Assembly: GCA_035276475.1 (NCBI GenBank)
Contig: DATELQ010000069.1
Coordinates: 28,010-92,009 of the forward strand
Reading direction: 5' to 3'
DNA: 64,000 nucleotides
DNA from: DATDFB01 sp035276475
GTDB lineage: Bacteria; Acidobacteriota; Thermoanaerobaculia; Gp7-AA8
Position numbers and translations under genes: made by a program. Below the pieces are notes generated by a model, which worked only from the letters and a program-made list of their open reading frames with translations, was not told the DNA's origin and did not search any database. Positions 20,301 through 32,300 of the stretch are shown one piece after another (position 1 is the first letter of the stretch; each line of letters opens with the position of its first letter).

Positions 20301-23300
20301 GACGACGCCGATGTAGCCGCGGCCGCTCGCGTCGATGATGCTCGCCGCGTCGACCGTCAGCGTGCCCGGAACGGTGATGGTCAGCGAGTTGAACGTGTTC
20401 GGCGTCGTAGTCGTCGGCGTCTGCCGCAGTTGCACGCCGCTCAGCGTCAGATTCTGGGCGCGGACGTCCATCGTCTCGACGATGCCGGAGAGCGTGAGGT
20501 CGTTGCCGTGCACGGCCGGCGAAGAGAGCAGTGACTTCGCGCCGACGGTGATCTTGTCGATGCCGAGGTTCCCGCGGTAGGCACTTCCCACCGGCGCGTT
20601 CGCGGCGCTCTCGCCGCTCGCCAGTTGCACCGTCACGCTGTTGCCGCTCATCGCCGTGATCAGGTAGCTCGCGTGGACGCTGCCGTCGGCGTTGAGGATC
20701 TCGATGTAGGAGCCCGAGAGCCACGGCGACGGCGTGTTCGAAAGGGTGATGACGTTGCCGCTCACCGCCGTCACCGTGCCGCCGCCGAGGTCCGCCAGAT
20801 CGGTGAAGCGGCCGGCCTGCACGGTCGTGCCGTTGTCGATTACCAGCTCGTCCGAGACTTTGGCCCGCGTGGCAGCGTTGACCTGGCGCAGGTAGACGGT
20901 TCCCGACGCTCCCTGGCGGTAGCCGAAGTCCGAGCTGCCGGCATTCGCTGTGATGTTCGCCTTCGGCACGCCGAGCGCGCCGGCGTAGTACACCGCCACA
21001 CGCCCGCCGCCGCCGCTGGCGCCGTTCTTCGTCACCGAGTCGGCGTGAATCGTTCCGCTGCCGCTCAGCGTCGTGGCGTCGATGCGGATGCTGCCGCCGG
21101 CACCCGAGGTGAGGTCGGTCGTCTGCGAGTCGGCGCTGATCGTGCCGTCGAGCTGCACGGTCGCAGCGTTGATGCGGATCACGCCGCCGCCGGGGTTCGC
21201 AGCCGCGTCGGTGGCGTTGGAGCTGTTCTTCGATCCCGAGCCGCCCGGCTCGTTCGGATCCCACAGCGAGCCGTAGGTCGCTGCCGCGGTCTCGTTGTTG
21301 TAGCAGCCGTTGCAGGTGGCACCGATGCCGCCGTGGCTGCCTGCCGCGCCCGGCGTGCTGCCGCCGACGGTGGTGTTCGGATAGGTGCGCGCGATGCCGC
21401 CGGATACGCCGATGTATCCGAGGCCGTTGGCGTTGATGCTGGCGCCGCAGGCGACGAAGAGCGTCTCCGTCACCGCCACGTCGAGCGAGCTGACGGAGGT
21501 CGTCGTCGGCGCCGGATGCACGACCTGGCCGCCGAGGACGATGAGGCGCTTGAAGCTGTGGTGGCCGACGATCGTGACGGTGCCGCCGGTGACGATGATC
21601 GTGCCGCCCTCGTACTGCGTGTCGGTCGCGAGAATCGTCTGGTTGCTGAACGGCGTGCCGGTGACGATGGTGATCGTTCCCGGCAGCCCGTTGGTCTTGC
21701 CGGAGAGCTCGGTGGCGAAGGCGCGGAGCGTGACGACCGTGCCGTCCGTATCGCCCGCGCGCGTGGTGTAGGTCGCGGTGTAGTTGCCGTTCGCCTGCGG
21801 CGTCACCGTCAGGTTGTGCGCGCCGGCGGCGTCCGTGGCCGTGATGGTGACGGAGGTGATGGAGTCGCCCGCGGCCGGCTTGACGTTGACGGAGATCGGC
21901 ACCGCGGTGTTCGGCGGGTAGTACCCGTTGCCGCTGCAGTTCCACGCCAGCGTCGGCATGGTGGAGTCGTTGATCGGATTGATGCCGACGGAGCGCGTGG
22001 CCGGTGCGGCGGCGTTGTTCTCAAAGTCGACGGCGTTGATCGTGAGCGTCTTCGGCACGGCCGTGGTGCCGTCGACATCGGGGGCGGTGATCGCGCCGGT
22101 CCAGACGTTGGCGCGGACCGGATCCTTTGTCAGGTTCGTCGTACCGGTCACGCCTTCGAGCGTGGCGGTGGCGCTCTTCACGCCCACTTCGGCGTCGACG
22201 ATCGTCGCCTCGATGTTGACCGGGTCGCCTTCGCGGATCGGATTCGCCCCTGCGGCCGGCGTGGTGATCGTGATCGTCGGCGGCGTGCTGTCGTGGTTGA
22301 CGGTGAGGGCCGCCGACTGCGTGCCGATGTACGTCGCGGAGATCGTCGCCGTCGTCGTGGTGGCGACGGAGGTCGTGGTGATCGGGAACGTGGCGGAGAA
22401 CTGTCCGCTCGGCACGGTGACGCTGGCGGGCACCGGCGCGACGCCGGCGTTCGTCGACGCGAGCGTGACGATGGCGCCGCCCGACGGCGCGGCCGAGGCG
22501 AGGGTGACGGTGCCGGTGGTCGGCGCGCCGCCGTAGACGGTCGACGGCGTGAGCGCCAGCGACGCCACGCCGAGGTTTCCGGCCATCGACCCGACCGCCG
22601 CCTCGGACGTCGCCATCGGGTAGGCGTGTCCGTCGCGCGCCAGGAGCGCGAAGCTGTCGCCGCCGGCGCCGTCGATCGGCAGCGTGAACGAGCCGTTCGC
22701 GGCGACGATCATGGCAAAGGCCGCGGGCGAGGCGTTCTGCTTGTCGAAGACGAGGGAGTTGACCTCGGCGCCCGGCTCGCCGAACGCGGCGTCGAAGCGG
22801 ACGGACGGCGCGCTCGTCGCGGTCTCGAAGACCTTGCGGCCGTCGACGAACCAGCGGATCGCCGACGCCGACTTCTCGAGACGGAAGCTCGTGGAGGCGT
22901 TGTAGGAGCCGCTGGCACTCGACGTCGTGGCGCCGTTCGCCCACACCTCGTACTGCCCGTTCGACTTGAGGTGGAAGACGTTCTGCAACGGGTCGTTGCT
23001 GTTGCGCGTGGTGTCGTCGACGACGAAGCCGGCGTTGAGGTTGTGGCCCGCCGAGGCGCTGAAGGAGACGGAGCCTTGGGCGATCGTGTCGACCGAGGAG
23101 GCGCCGCTGTCGCCGAACGCGCTGCTGCCGAAACTCTTGGCGATGGAGTAGCCGCCGCTCGTGCCGACCGTGATGCTCGCCGCGTTCTGCAGCGCGAACG
23201 TCTGCGGCGGCAGCGCGCCGCGCGCGGTGTTGTGCGCGACGACGTGCAGCGGCGTGTCGGGATCGCTCACCGCGCCGGCGGCGCCGGTCAAGTTGACGCC

Positions 23301-26300
23301 GTTCGCCGACGGGACGAAGGAGACCTTCGACGTGTCGATCGACGGCGCGCCGGAGTTCGGGGCGACGAGCTTCGACGTGGCGTCGATCGACGGCGGGTTG
23401 GCGACAGTGATGGTGTCGCGGCTGCGCAGCGTCGCGCCGTTGGCGAGGGTGAGGTGATCGAAGAGGTAGACGCCGACGAGCGTGTCGCCGGCGCGGACGT
23501 CGACCGGCGCAGTGCCGTCGACGAGCGTGACGGACGCCGGCTCGTTGGCCAGCACGATGGCGCGGCCGGCGGCGTCGGGACGGATGATGAATTCCGACGC
23601 ATTCGCGAACGGCGTCTGGGCCGTGGCGTCGTCGACGTTGGCGAGGACTTCGCCGCCGGCGAGCTGCAGCACCGGAATGCCGTTCACCGGCGTGCAGCAG
23701 GCCAGCGGCGCGAACGACGTAACGGATGCCGCGTCCTTCGTGAACTGCGCGAAGAGGCGGTCGCCCGCGTCCGGCGTGAAGGGCTGGAAGGCCGCGTCGT
23801 CGTCGTACTCCCACGCGCCGTTGTTGAAGCGGACGGCCACGAACTTCTTCGTCGCCCCCGCGATCGTGTAGCCCTTCTCCGAGAACATCAGGTACCCGCT
23901 GTAGGCGGCCGCATCCTGCGTGTTGATCGTGGCCGTGCCGTTGACGACGCGCGTGCTCGGGCCTTGCGCGACGGAGCCGATGCGCCACGTGCCGCGCGGC
24001 GTGCCGTCGGGCGCGTTGACCTGGACGTAGTTGCCGGCCACGAACGGCGCGACCCAGCGCGCGTCGAGCGTGGCGGTCTTGCCGCTCGAGGAGCTCGCGG
24101 TCGCGCTGCCGAACGGCAGGAGCTCGGTCGTGCTGCCGGCGACGTTCTTGGCGTCGACGGTGAGGTCGCCGTACACCGCGCCCGTGGCGCGGAGGAGGAT
24201 CGTTCCCGCGCCGCCCGGCGCGTTGCCGCCGCCGCCCGCAGCGTTGAGCTGCGTGACGAGGAGGCCGGACTTCGTGTCGTAATCGAGCGCGATGGCGCCG
24301 CCGCCGCCCGCGCCGCGGTCCGCCACGGCACCGGTGGCCGTGATCGAGCCGCCGCCGGCGAGGCGTCCGCCGGTCTTGATCCAGACCGAGCCGCCCGCGC
24401 CGCCGCCCGAGCCGCTGTTCTGCGCGACGCCGTTGGCGTTGACGGTGCCGTCGATGCCGACCGACGTCGTGCCGGTGATGCGCACCGAGCCGCCGCCCGT
24501 CACCACCGCCGTCGTGTCGCTCGTGCCGCCGCCACCGCCGCCTTCTGCCGGCTGGTAGATGCTGCCGAACGAGCCGCCGGACATCGGATCCCACTTGCCG
24601 CCGCGGCCGATGTGGCCGCCGCCGGAGCCGTTGACCGCGATGCCGGCGCCGCTGATCGTGGCGTTGCGGCCGAAGCCCATCTTGGCCACGTTGATCGCGC
24701 CGTTGCAGGCCACGAAGAGGCGGTCGGCGGTGATGAGATCGGCGTGTACGCCGTCGGCCGGCTGTTGCACGAGCGTCCCCCCGTCGAGGACGACGAGGTT
24801 CTTGAACGCATGCGGGCCGACGACCGTCATCGTCGAGCCGGAGCCGATGATGAGCGAGTGCCCGTCGAGCGTCGAGTTCGCCGCGACGATGGTGCTGCTC
24901 GAGAACGTGACCGGCGTCGCGTCGGCGACGATGGTCGAGATCACGGAGTTGGAGTTGCCCGACACTGACGTGGCCACGACGCGGATGCTCACGGTCGCGC
25001 CGTCGGTCGCCGGCACGGCCAGGCCGTCGCGCAGCTTCCAGAGGTTCGTGCCGGCAGAGACGGTTTCCTTCGCCACGTCGTCGACGTAGAACTGCACGCT
25101 CTGCACGCCGTTCTGCGCCGAGACCGGGAGCGCGACCACGCGCAGGTCGACGGTGGTGCCGGCGGAGTAGACGGCACCGGGGCTGCCGCAGAGCCAGTTG
25201 ATGGTCGGGCCGTCGTGGTCGAGGAGCGGATTGACGGTGACGGTCTTCGACAGCGTGCCGAGGTTGTTGTCGTAGTCGGAGGCGGTGACGGTGAGCGTCT
25301 TCGGCACGCCGTCGGTGCCGTCGACGGCCGGGACGTTGATGGTCGCGGTCCACTTCCCGGTGTTGGCGTTGAAGACCATCGGCTTGTTGACGCCGTCGAA
25401 GTTCGCCGTGGCGCTCTTCACGCCGACCTCTGCGTCGGTGACGATGGCGTTGACGGTGAACGTCGCGCCGGTGCCTTCCTGCACGGCGTCGGGCGACTCG
25501 ATCGACACGACGACCGGCGGGTTCGGATCCTTGAGGATGGTGACGTTCGTCGACTGCGTGACCGCCGCGCGGCCGGGGAAGCCATCGGACGCGCTGAGAG
25601 TGAACGGAATGGTGACGTTGGTCGGCGCGTCCTTCGCCACCGGCACGGTCCAGCTCTTCGTCATGGTGCCGCCGTTGACGAACGGCGTGCCGCCCTGCTG
25701 GTTGAGTCCCGGCGTGGTGAGGGTGAGCGCGGTGATGGCCAGGTCGTCGCTCGCCGCGCCCGTCACGGTGACGTTGTGGCCTGCGTAGAGCTGCAGCGGC
25801 GCGACGTCGAATTGCGTGATCGACGGCCCTTGATTCGGTGCGACGGTGAAGTTGAACGGCGTGGCCGTGGCGGTGCGTCCGGCGCGGTCGACCATCGTTG
25901 CCGTGAGCGTGGTCGCGCCGGTGGGCGCGGTGGCGCTGACGACGACGCCGGTGCCGCCGGAGGGCGAGACCGACGCGGCGTTGCCGCCGAGGATCGTGGC
26001 GCTGCCGCCGGCGGCGAGCGAGAGGTCGACGCGCTCGACGCCACCCGTGTGCGCGGCGTTGGCGGTGAAGTTGGTGGTGATGGTTTGCGCCTGCAGAACG
26101 GTCGAGCCGTTCGCCGGCGTGCTGCCGTCGAGCGTGAGCGCCGGCACGTCGGCCGGGCCGGCCACGACCGCAGTCGCATCCGCCGTGATCGCGCTCTGCG
26201 CGATGGAGCCGTCGTCGATGCGCACGAGCGCACGCGGACCCGCCGTCGCGCTATCAAAGGTGACGACGCCGAGGGCCGCGGAGAGCGGCGTGGCGCGCGT

Positions 26301-29300
26301 CAGGCGCTGAATCGTCGGGTTGCTCTCGTCGTACGAGGAGACGATCAGATCGCCCAAGGTCGACGCCGGACGGTGGAGGAAAACCGTCCCGGCGCCGCCC
26401 TCGGTCGACGCTGCGGTGTTGCCGCCGTTGAGATTGCGGCCGCCGCGCGCCTGCACGATCGGCTCGCCGCTCTCGAGATCGAAGCGCTCCGTGGCGCTGA
26501 TCGAGATGCGGCCGCCGCCGCCGCCCGCGACGGTGGTGTTGCCGCCGTTGTCGTCGGCGCCGTTCGCGGTGATGCGCGTGGCGTGGCCGGTGATGAACTG
26601 GCGTGCCGAGATCAGCACGCTGCCGCCGGAGCCCGAGCCCCAGTTGACGCCGCGCTCGCCGTCGGCGCGGACGCTGCCGGCGATGGCGATGCGCCCGAGG
26701 TCGCCTGTCGCCGTGGTCGTGCGGAGCGCGGCCGCGCCGCCGCCGTTGCCGCCGGCTTGCTGGCCGGTCGCGGAGCCGCTGCCGCCGGAGCCGAAGTCCG
26801 TCGGCGCAGTGATCGAGCCGTACGGCGCGTTCGTCGTGCCGCCGGCATTGCCGTTGTAGCCGCCGAAGCCGCCGTACGACGCGGAGGCGTTCGCGGCGCC
26901 GCCGGTGATGGTGTCGCCCTTCGTCCGCCCGATCGCGGAGGTGTTCTGGCTTCCGCCATCCTCCGTAAAGTGCCAGCCGCCGAGGTAGCCCTTGCCGCTG
27001 ACGTTCACCGCGGAGTCGCCGTCGACGTAGAGGTGCTGCGCGACGGTGACGTCGAGCTTCGTGCCGCTCGGATCGCCGACCGTAGCGCCGTTGATCACGA
27101 TGAGGTTCTTGAGCGTGACCGCACCCTTGATGTAGAGCACTGCGCTCGCGCCGGTGACGACGACGTTCTTGCCGGTGTACGTCGCGGCGGCGCCCGGCTC
27201 GATGCTGCTCGGGCCGAGAATGGTGACGTCGCCGCTCGCGGCGTCGACGTTGACCGGATCGATCGTGATCGGCAGCACGACGTCATGCGCCGAGCTCGAG
27301 TCCTTCACCGTCGCGGTGATCGTGAACGGCGTCCCCTCGGCCGGCACAGTGAGCGTGGCCGTCGCTTCGAAGATGTCGGTCGTGCCGCTCTTCGGCACGG
27401 TGACGGGATCGACCGGCGCGGTGAACTGCGCCGAGGTGAACGTCACCGACTCGACCTTCACGTCGTCGGTGGCGTGCACGCGCAGCTTGACCGTGGTCGT
27501 CTCATTCGGCTTGTTCGCCGGCAGCGCGGCGCCGTCGATCGGCGTGATCCACTGCGCCTTCGGAATGCTGGCGTCGTTGACCGCCTGGTAGATCACCTCG
27601 GTCGACGCCGGCGTGGCGTTGCCGTGGTAGTCGTACGCGGTGGCGGTGATGCGGATGCGCGTGTCGGTGTTCTTCGGCGTGACCGTGGCCTGCGTCGAGA
27701 ACGTCCACGTGGCCGTGGCCGCGTCGTAGCTGCCGGTCGTGACCGGAATGCTCTGGCCGTCGTAGTCGAAGACGACCTTCTGCGCGCCGCTCTCCGCGTC
27801 GCGCACCTTCGCCTGGATCGTGTACTTCGTGTTGCCGTTGCCGTACGGATACGCCGTATCCGCCTGCGGGAGGAGCGAGACGACCGTGGGGGCGCCGCTG
27901 TCGACGGCGACGGTGGTCGCGAATTCGCCCGTGGCGCTCTTGCTGTCGACGTCCGTGACCGTGGCGACGAAGCGCAGCGAGTCCCCTTCCTTCAGGTCTC
28001 CGGGCAGATCGACGCCGAATGTCGCCGTCGGCCAGGCGCCGCCGACCGGGCGCGTGACGGTGATGCTGCCGGCCGGGTTGATGCCGGTGGTGAGCGGATA
28101 GTCGGTGCCGTCGGCGTGCTTGCCGATGACAGCCAGGCGCACGGTGTCGCTCACGCCTTCGTCGCTGAACGCCACCGTGGCGTCAACGTGGTTCTTCAGA
28201 TAGATCGTCTGCTTCGAGAGCGTGACGGTGATGTTCTGCGGCGGCAGGTTCGGCAGCACGTCCCAGGTGAAGCTGGCGTAGTCGCTGTCGTTGAGCGACA
28301 GATCCGTGGCCTTGGCGTAGAGCGTGACGGTCGACGGCGCGGTGACGACGGGGGCGGTGAAGTTCGGCAGCCCGTACGGCGCGGTGTAGAGCTTGGCGAT
28401 GAGGGTCTTGTTCGTGCCGTCGGTGGAGTACCACTCCACGAACTTGATGTCCTTGTCGGTCGACGCGATCGTCGGCATGTAGCCGCCGCCGGAGACGAGC
28501 GGCGTCCCCGCCGGCACGGGCGAGACGATGGAGATCGCCGGCTTGACCTGGTCGTAGGCGAAGTAGTCGAACGACTGCGGCCCCTTCATCAGCACCGGCG
28601 GGGTCTGCGTGTCGCCGACGCCCGCGATGGTGAGCCGGTAGAACGCCCCCGCCTTGATGGCCACGCCCTGCGGCGCGAGGTTGAACGTTGCCGGATCGGT
28701 GGCGTCGGCGGTGATGGCCAGCGGCACGTCGCCGTTGGCAACCGGATCGCCTTTGTAGCGGTCGAGCTCCGTGAGCGTCGCCGTGGCGCCGTGGCCGGCG
28801 TCGAAGGAGTGGACGTCGACGGCCTTGTTGAACTTCGCCTTGAAGACCTGGCCGGGGAAGACCGGATCGGCCACGGTCGGGGTCATGAAGACGATCTTCG
28901 GCTCGGTGTAGTCGACGGTGGTGAAGCTGACGTCGACGTGCCCGCTCATGATGTTGCCGGAGAGATCCGAGACGCCGTTCGGGATGAAGAGGTGGTAGAC
29001 GGTGTTGCTCTTGAGGATCGACGCCGGGGCGATGTCGAGGACGTTGTTCGACGGCCACTGCGACGGGAAGTTGAGCTGTACGTTCTGCGCGTCGGCGACG
29101 GACGTGAGGGTGATGCCGCCGACGCTCGAAAGGCTCAGCGGCTCGCTGAAGGTGATGCGGATGTGCGCGTTCGGCGCGACGGCGTTGGCGTTGTTGACCG
29201 GATCGGTGCTCAGCACGCGCGGCGCCGTGGAGTCGAGATGGATGTGGCCGAGGTGCGCCGCGGTGGTGCCGATGTTGTACGGATCGATGTGCGCGCCGAG

Positions 29301-32300
29301 GGTGCCGTCGGCGGCGTAGAAGTTGACCGGGTGGAGCTGGATGTTCGGCGGAATGCCGATGATCTGGAAGTAGCCGCTCGCGTCGGTCTGGGCTTCGAGC
29401 GTGAAGGTCTTGTTGTTGCTGAAGAACGACGCCGTGACCTTCGTGTTGACCGAGGGGCCGCCGAGCTCCGCGTCGACGTAGCCGTCGAGCGTGACGAACT
29501 GTCCGAGGGCCAGCGTGACGTTCGCCGGCTGCGACTGGCTCGTAAGCTCGCCGTTCGTCGCTGCGGTCAGCCCAAGCGTCGGCGAGCTCACCGACGCCGT
29601 GAACGTCCCGAGCTCCACGCCCGGAACCTTCGCGTTGCCGTTGCTGTCGGTGTAGACCTTCTGGACCTGGCGGTTGTGGACGACGACGACGGACGCGCCG
29701 GCGATCTGCGACGGCTCGCCGGTGACGTGCACGTCGACTTCGCCGTACGCGGTGAGAACGAGGTCGAGCGTCTGCGTGGCCTGCCCCGGCGTGAAGTTGC
29801 CGAAGTAGTCGATGTTCCGCTGCAGTCCGCCGATCTCCGTGACGTGGAGCGAGTATCTCTTGGCGATGACGTTGGTGAAGGTGATCGGTCCGCCGACCAC
29901 CTGCATGTCGCGGTGGCTCTCGCCCGTCGGCATGAGGCTGACGTTGGCCTGCGGCACGAAGACGCCGCTGGAGTGGCCGGCGTCGTCGGGGAGCCAGACG
30001 TTGACGACGAGCGTGGCCGTCGCCTCGAGCGGGAGGACGATGCCGCGCTGCTCGGGGAAGAGCGGCGTGATCGACAGCGGGTTCTGCATCGGCACGGTGT
30101 GCCGCCCGGTCTGCAGGTCGACGCCGTCGAGCCGGAACGTCCCCTCGGGAACGCCATTGAAGATGAACGCGCCGGTGTCGTCGGTCGACGCCCACTCGTC
30201 CGCCGGCCCGATGAGGTTGACGGCCGCGCCAATGACCGGTGCGTTGTTCGACGCGCTCTGCACGACCGTGCCGGCCACGATGCCGGTCATGGTCAGGTCG
30301 ACTTCCACGTCCCTCGGCACGCCGGCCGTCAGAGTGATGCCGCCGACGCTGCCGCCGCGCCCGAGGGACTTCGAGCGGGCGACGATGTTGTAGGTCTGGT
30401 TGACCGGGAGCTGGTCGAGCTCAGCGACGCCGTTCCCGTCGGTCGAGGCGAAGTCGAACGCGGCGGAGCCCGTCGACAGCATCACCTCGGCGTTCGGCAC
30501 GACGGCGTAGTTGTTGTTCTTGTCGCGGACCGTGACGCGGATCAGCGACCGGCCGATCGAGCCGAGGTGCACGACGATGTTGTTCTGGTCGTCCCCTTCG
30601 TCCCGGATCTCGGCCGAGGCGTCGCCGCGGTCCTCCTGCACGATCGGGTCTTCGGCGCTGATGCGCACGCCGCCGGTGAAGACGTTGTTGAGGAAGAAGG
30701 CGCCGTTCTTGTCGGCGTACAGCGGGTCGAGCTGGGAGCCGAACGTGCGGTACGGCCAGCCGAGCTCGCGGATCCAGTAGCGCGCCAGCGGCACCGGTGC
30801 GCCGTTGGCGTTGACGATCGTGCCGCCGATGTTCGCCTGCCGGCGCATGATGATGTTCAGCGGACCGACCGGGCCGCCGCCCCTCGGCGTGTGCCCGTCG
30901 ACGTAGCCCCAGCGCTCGATGCCGTTGAGCGTCATCTTGGCGACGATGCGGAAGCCCATGTCCGCGGCGACGGAGGGGAAGCTGAACGTGCCGTTGACGC
31001 CGCTCTTGAAGTTCGGCATGTTCACGAACGAGCCGGAGAGCGTCAGGTCGGCGCCGGCGATCGGCGTCTGGCCGTCCCAGTTGAAGACGCGCCCGGTGAC
31101 GTTGCCGAGCATCTCGATCTTGAGGTCGACCTTCGCCGGGTAGCCTTCGAATTGAACCGCGGTGTGCTCTTCGGCGAAGCCGGCCGGGTGATCGACCGTC
31201 ACGACCTCGGCGGCGCCGACCGGCACCGCGTCCGTGGTGGCGTAGCCGGTGTTGTCGTCGGTCTCGACCGGAATCCGCTCCTGCATCACGAGCGCCTGGT
31301 CGCTCTCGAACCACATCAGGTGCGAGACGCCCACTTTTCCGTGCGCGACGTCGTACTGCGGTGGGCACGTCGTCACGCCGTCGGGGCAGCGCTTGAGCTG
31401 CAGGATGCGGCCGCCGACCGTTCCCTGTCCGGGGAGATGCAGCTCGGCGTGCACGTCCTGCCCGTCGACCTGCGCGTTCATGGAGACGTGCGCGGTCTGG
31501 TAGCCGTAGAGGTGATGCCGCTGCGCGGTGAGCGGCCCCGGCAGCGCCCACACCTCCACCTTGCGCGGCACGAGGACGTCGAGCGTGTACGTGCCGTCCA
31601 GGTTCGAGTGGAACTCCGTCGGCGGATAGCCCGGAAGGTTGACGTAGTAGTCGGGCACCGGCTGCCCGGTCGCCGAATACAGATGGAGGATCAGGCGCGC
31701 GCGGCCGACCGCCTTCGTCGAGGTGATCTCGATCGGCAGCGGGTTCGACACGTTCGGCGTCAGCGCCGGAACGTTGGTGATCACTCCTCGGCGAGTCTCC
31801 GCGTCGTACGCGCTGACTTTCTTTCCCGCCAGGGAGGTCGGCAGGTCGTTGAAGACGTAGTGGCCCGCGGCGTCGGCGGTGACGGTGGTGTAGTCGGCGA
31901 TGTGGACGACGGCGTTCGGCACCGGATAGCGCGCCGGCGAGGCCGGGTTCGCCGGATCGTCGCGCGTGACGTTGCCCTCCAGCGTGCAGATCGCGGTGCT
32001 CGGCGTCGGCACGGGGAGGATCAGGATCTTCTCGACGGTGGTGTCGGCGGTGAGCGGGAAGTCGTCCGCGGCCTGCGAGCGGGTGATGTTGAACTCCGCC
32101 GCGAAGAGGGAGACGAAGCCGGCCGGCACTTTCTGGAACGTGACTTGGCCGTTGACGTCGGTGAAGCCGTCGAGCAATCCAACACCGGCAGTCGAGACGC
32201 CGACGTGCGCGCCGGCCACGAGGGCCTTGCGCGGATCGGGATCCTGCGCGAAGTCGGAGCGCTTGACCGTGACCTTGATCGTGGCCGTGCCGGCGAAGGG

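Noticed and set aside
17590..21410. CRISPR-like or mobile-element interpretation of the long tandem repeats
   Set aside because: The repeats are in frame, 1,101 bases long and without spacers or transposase; they are coding duplications.
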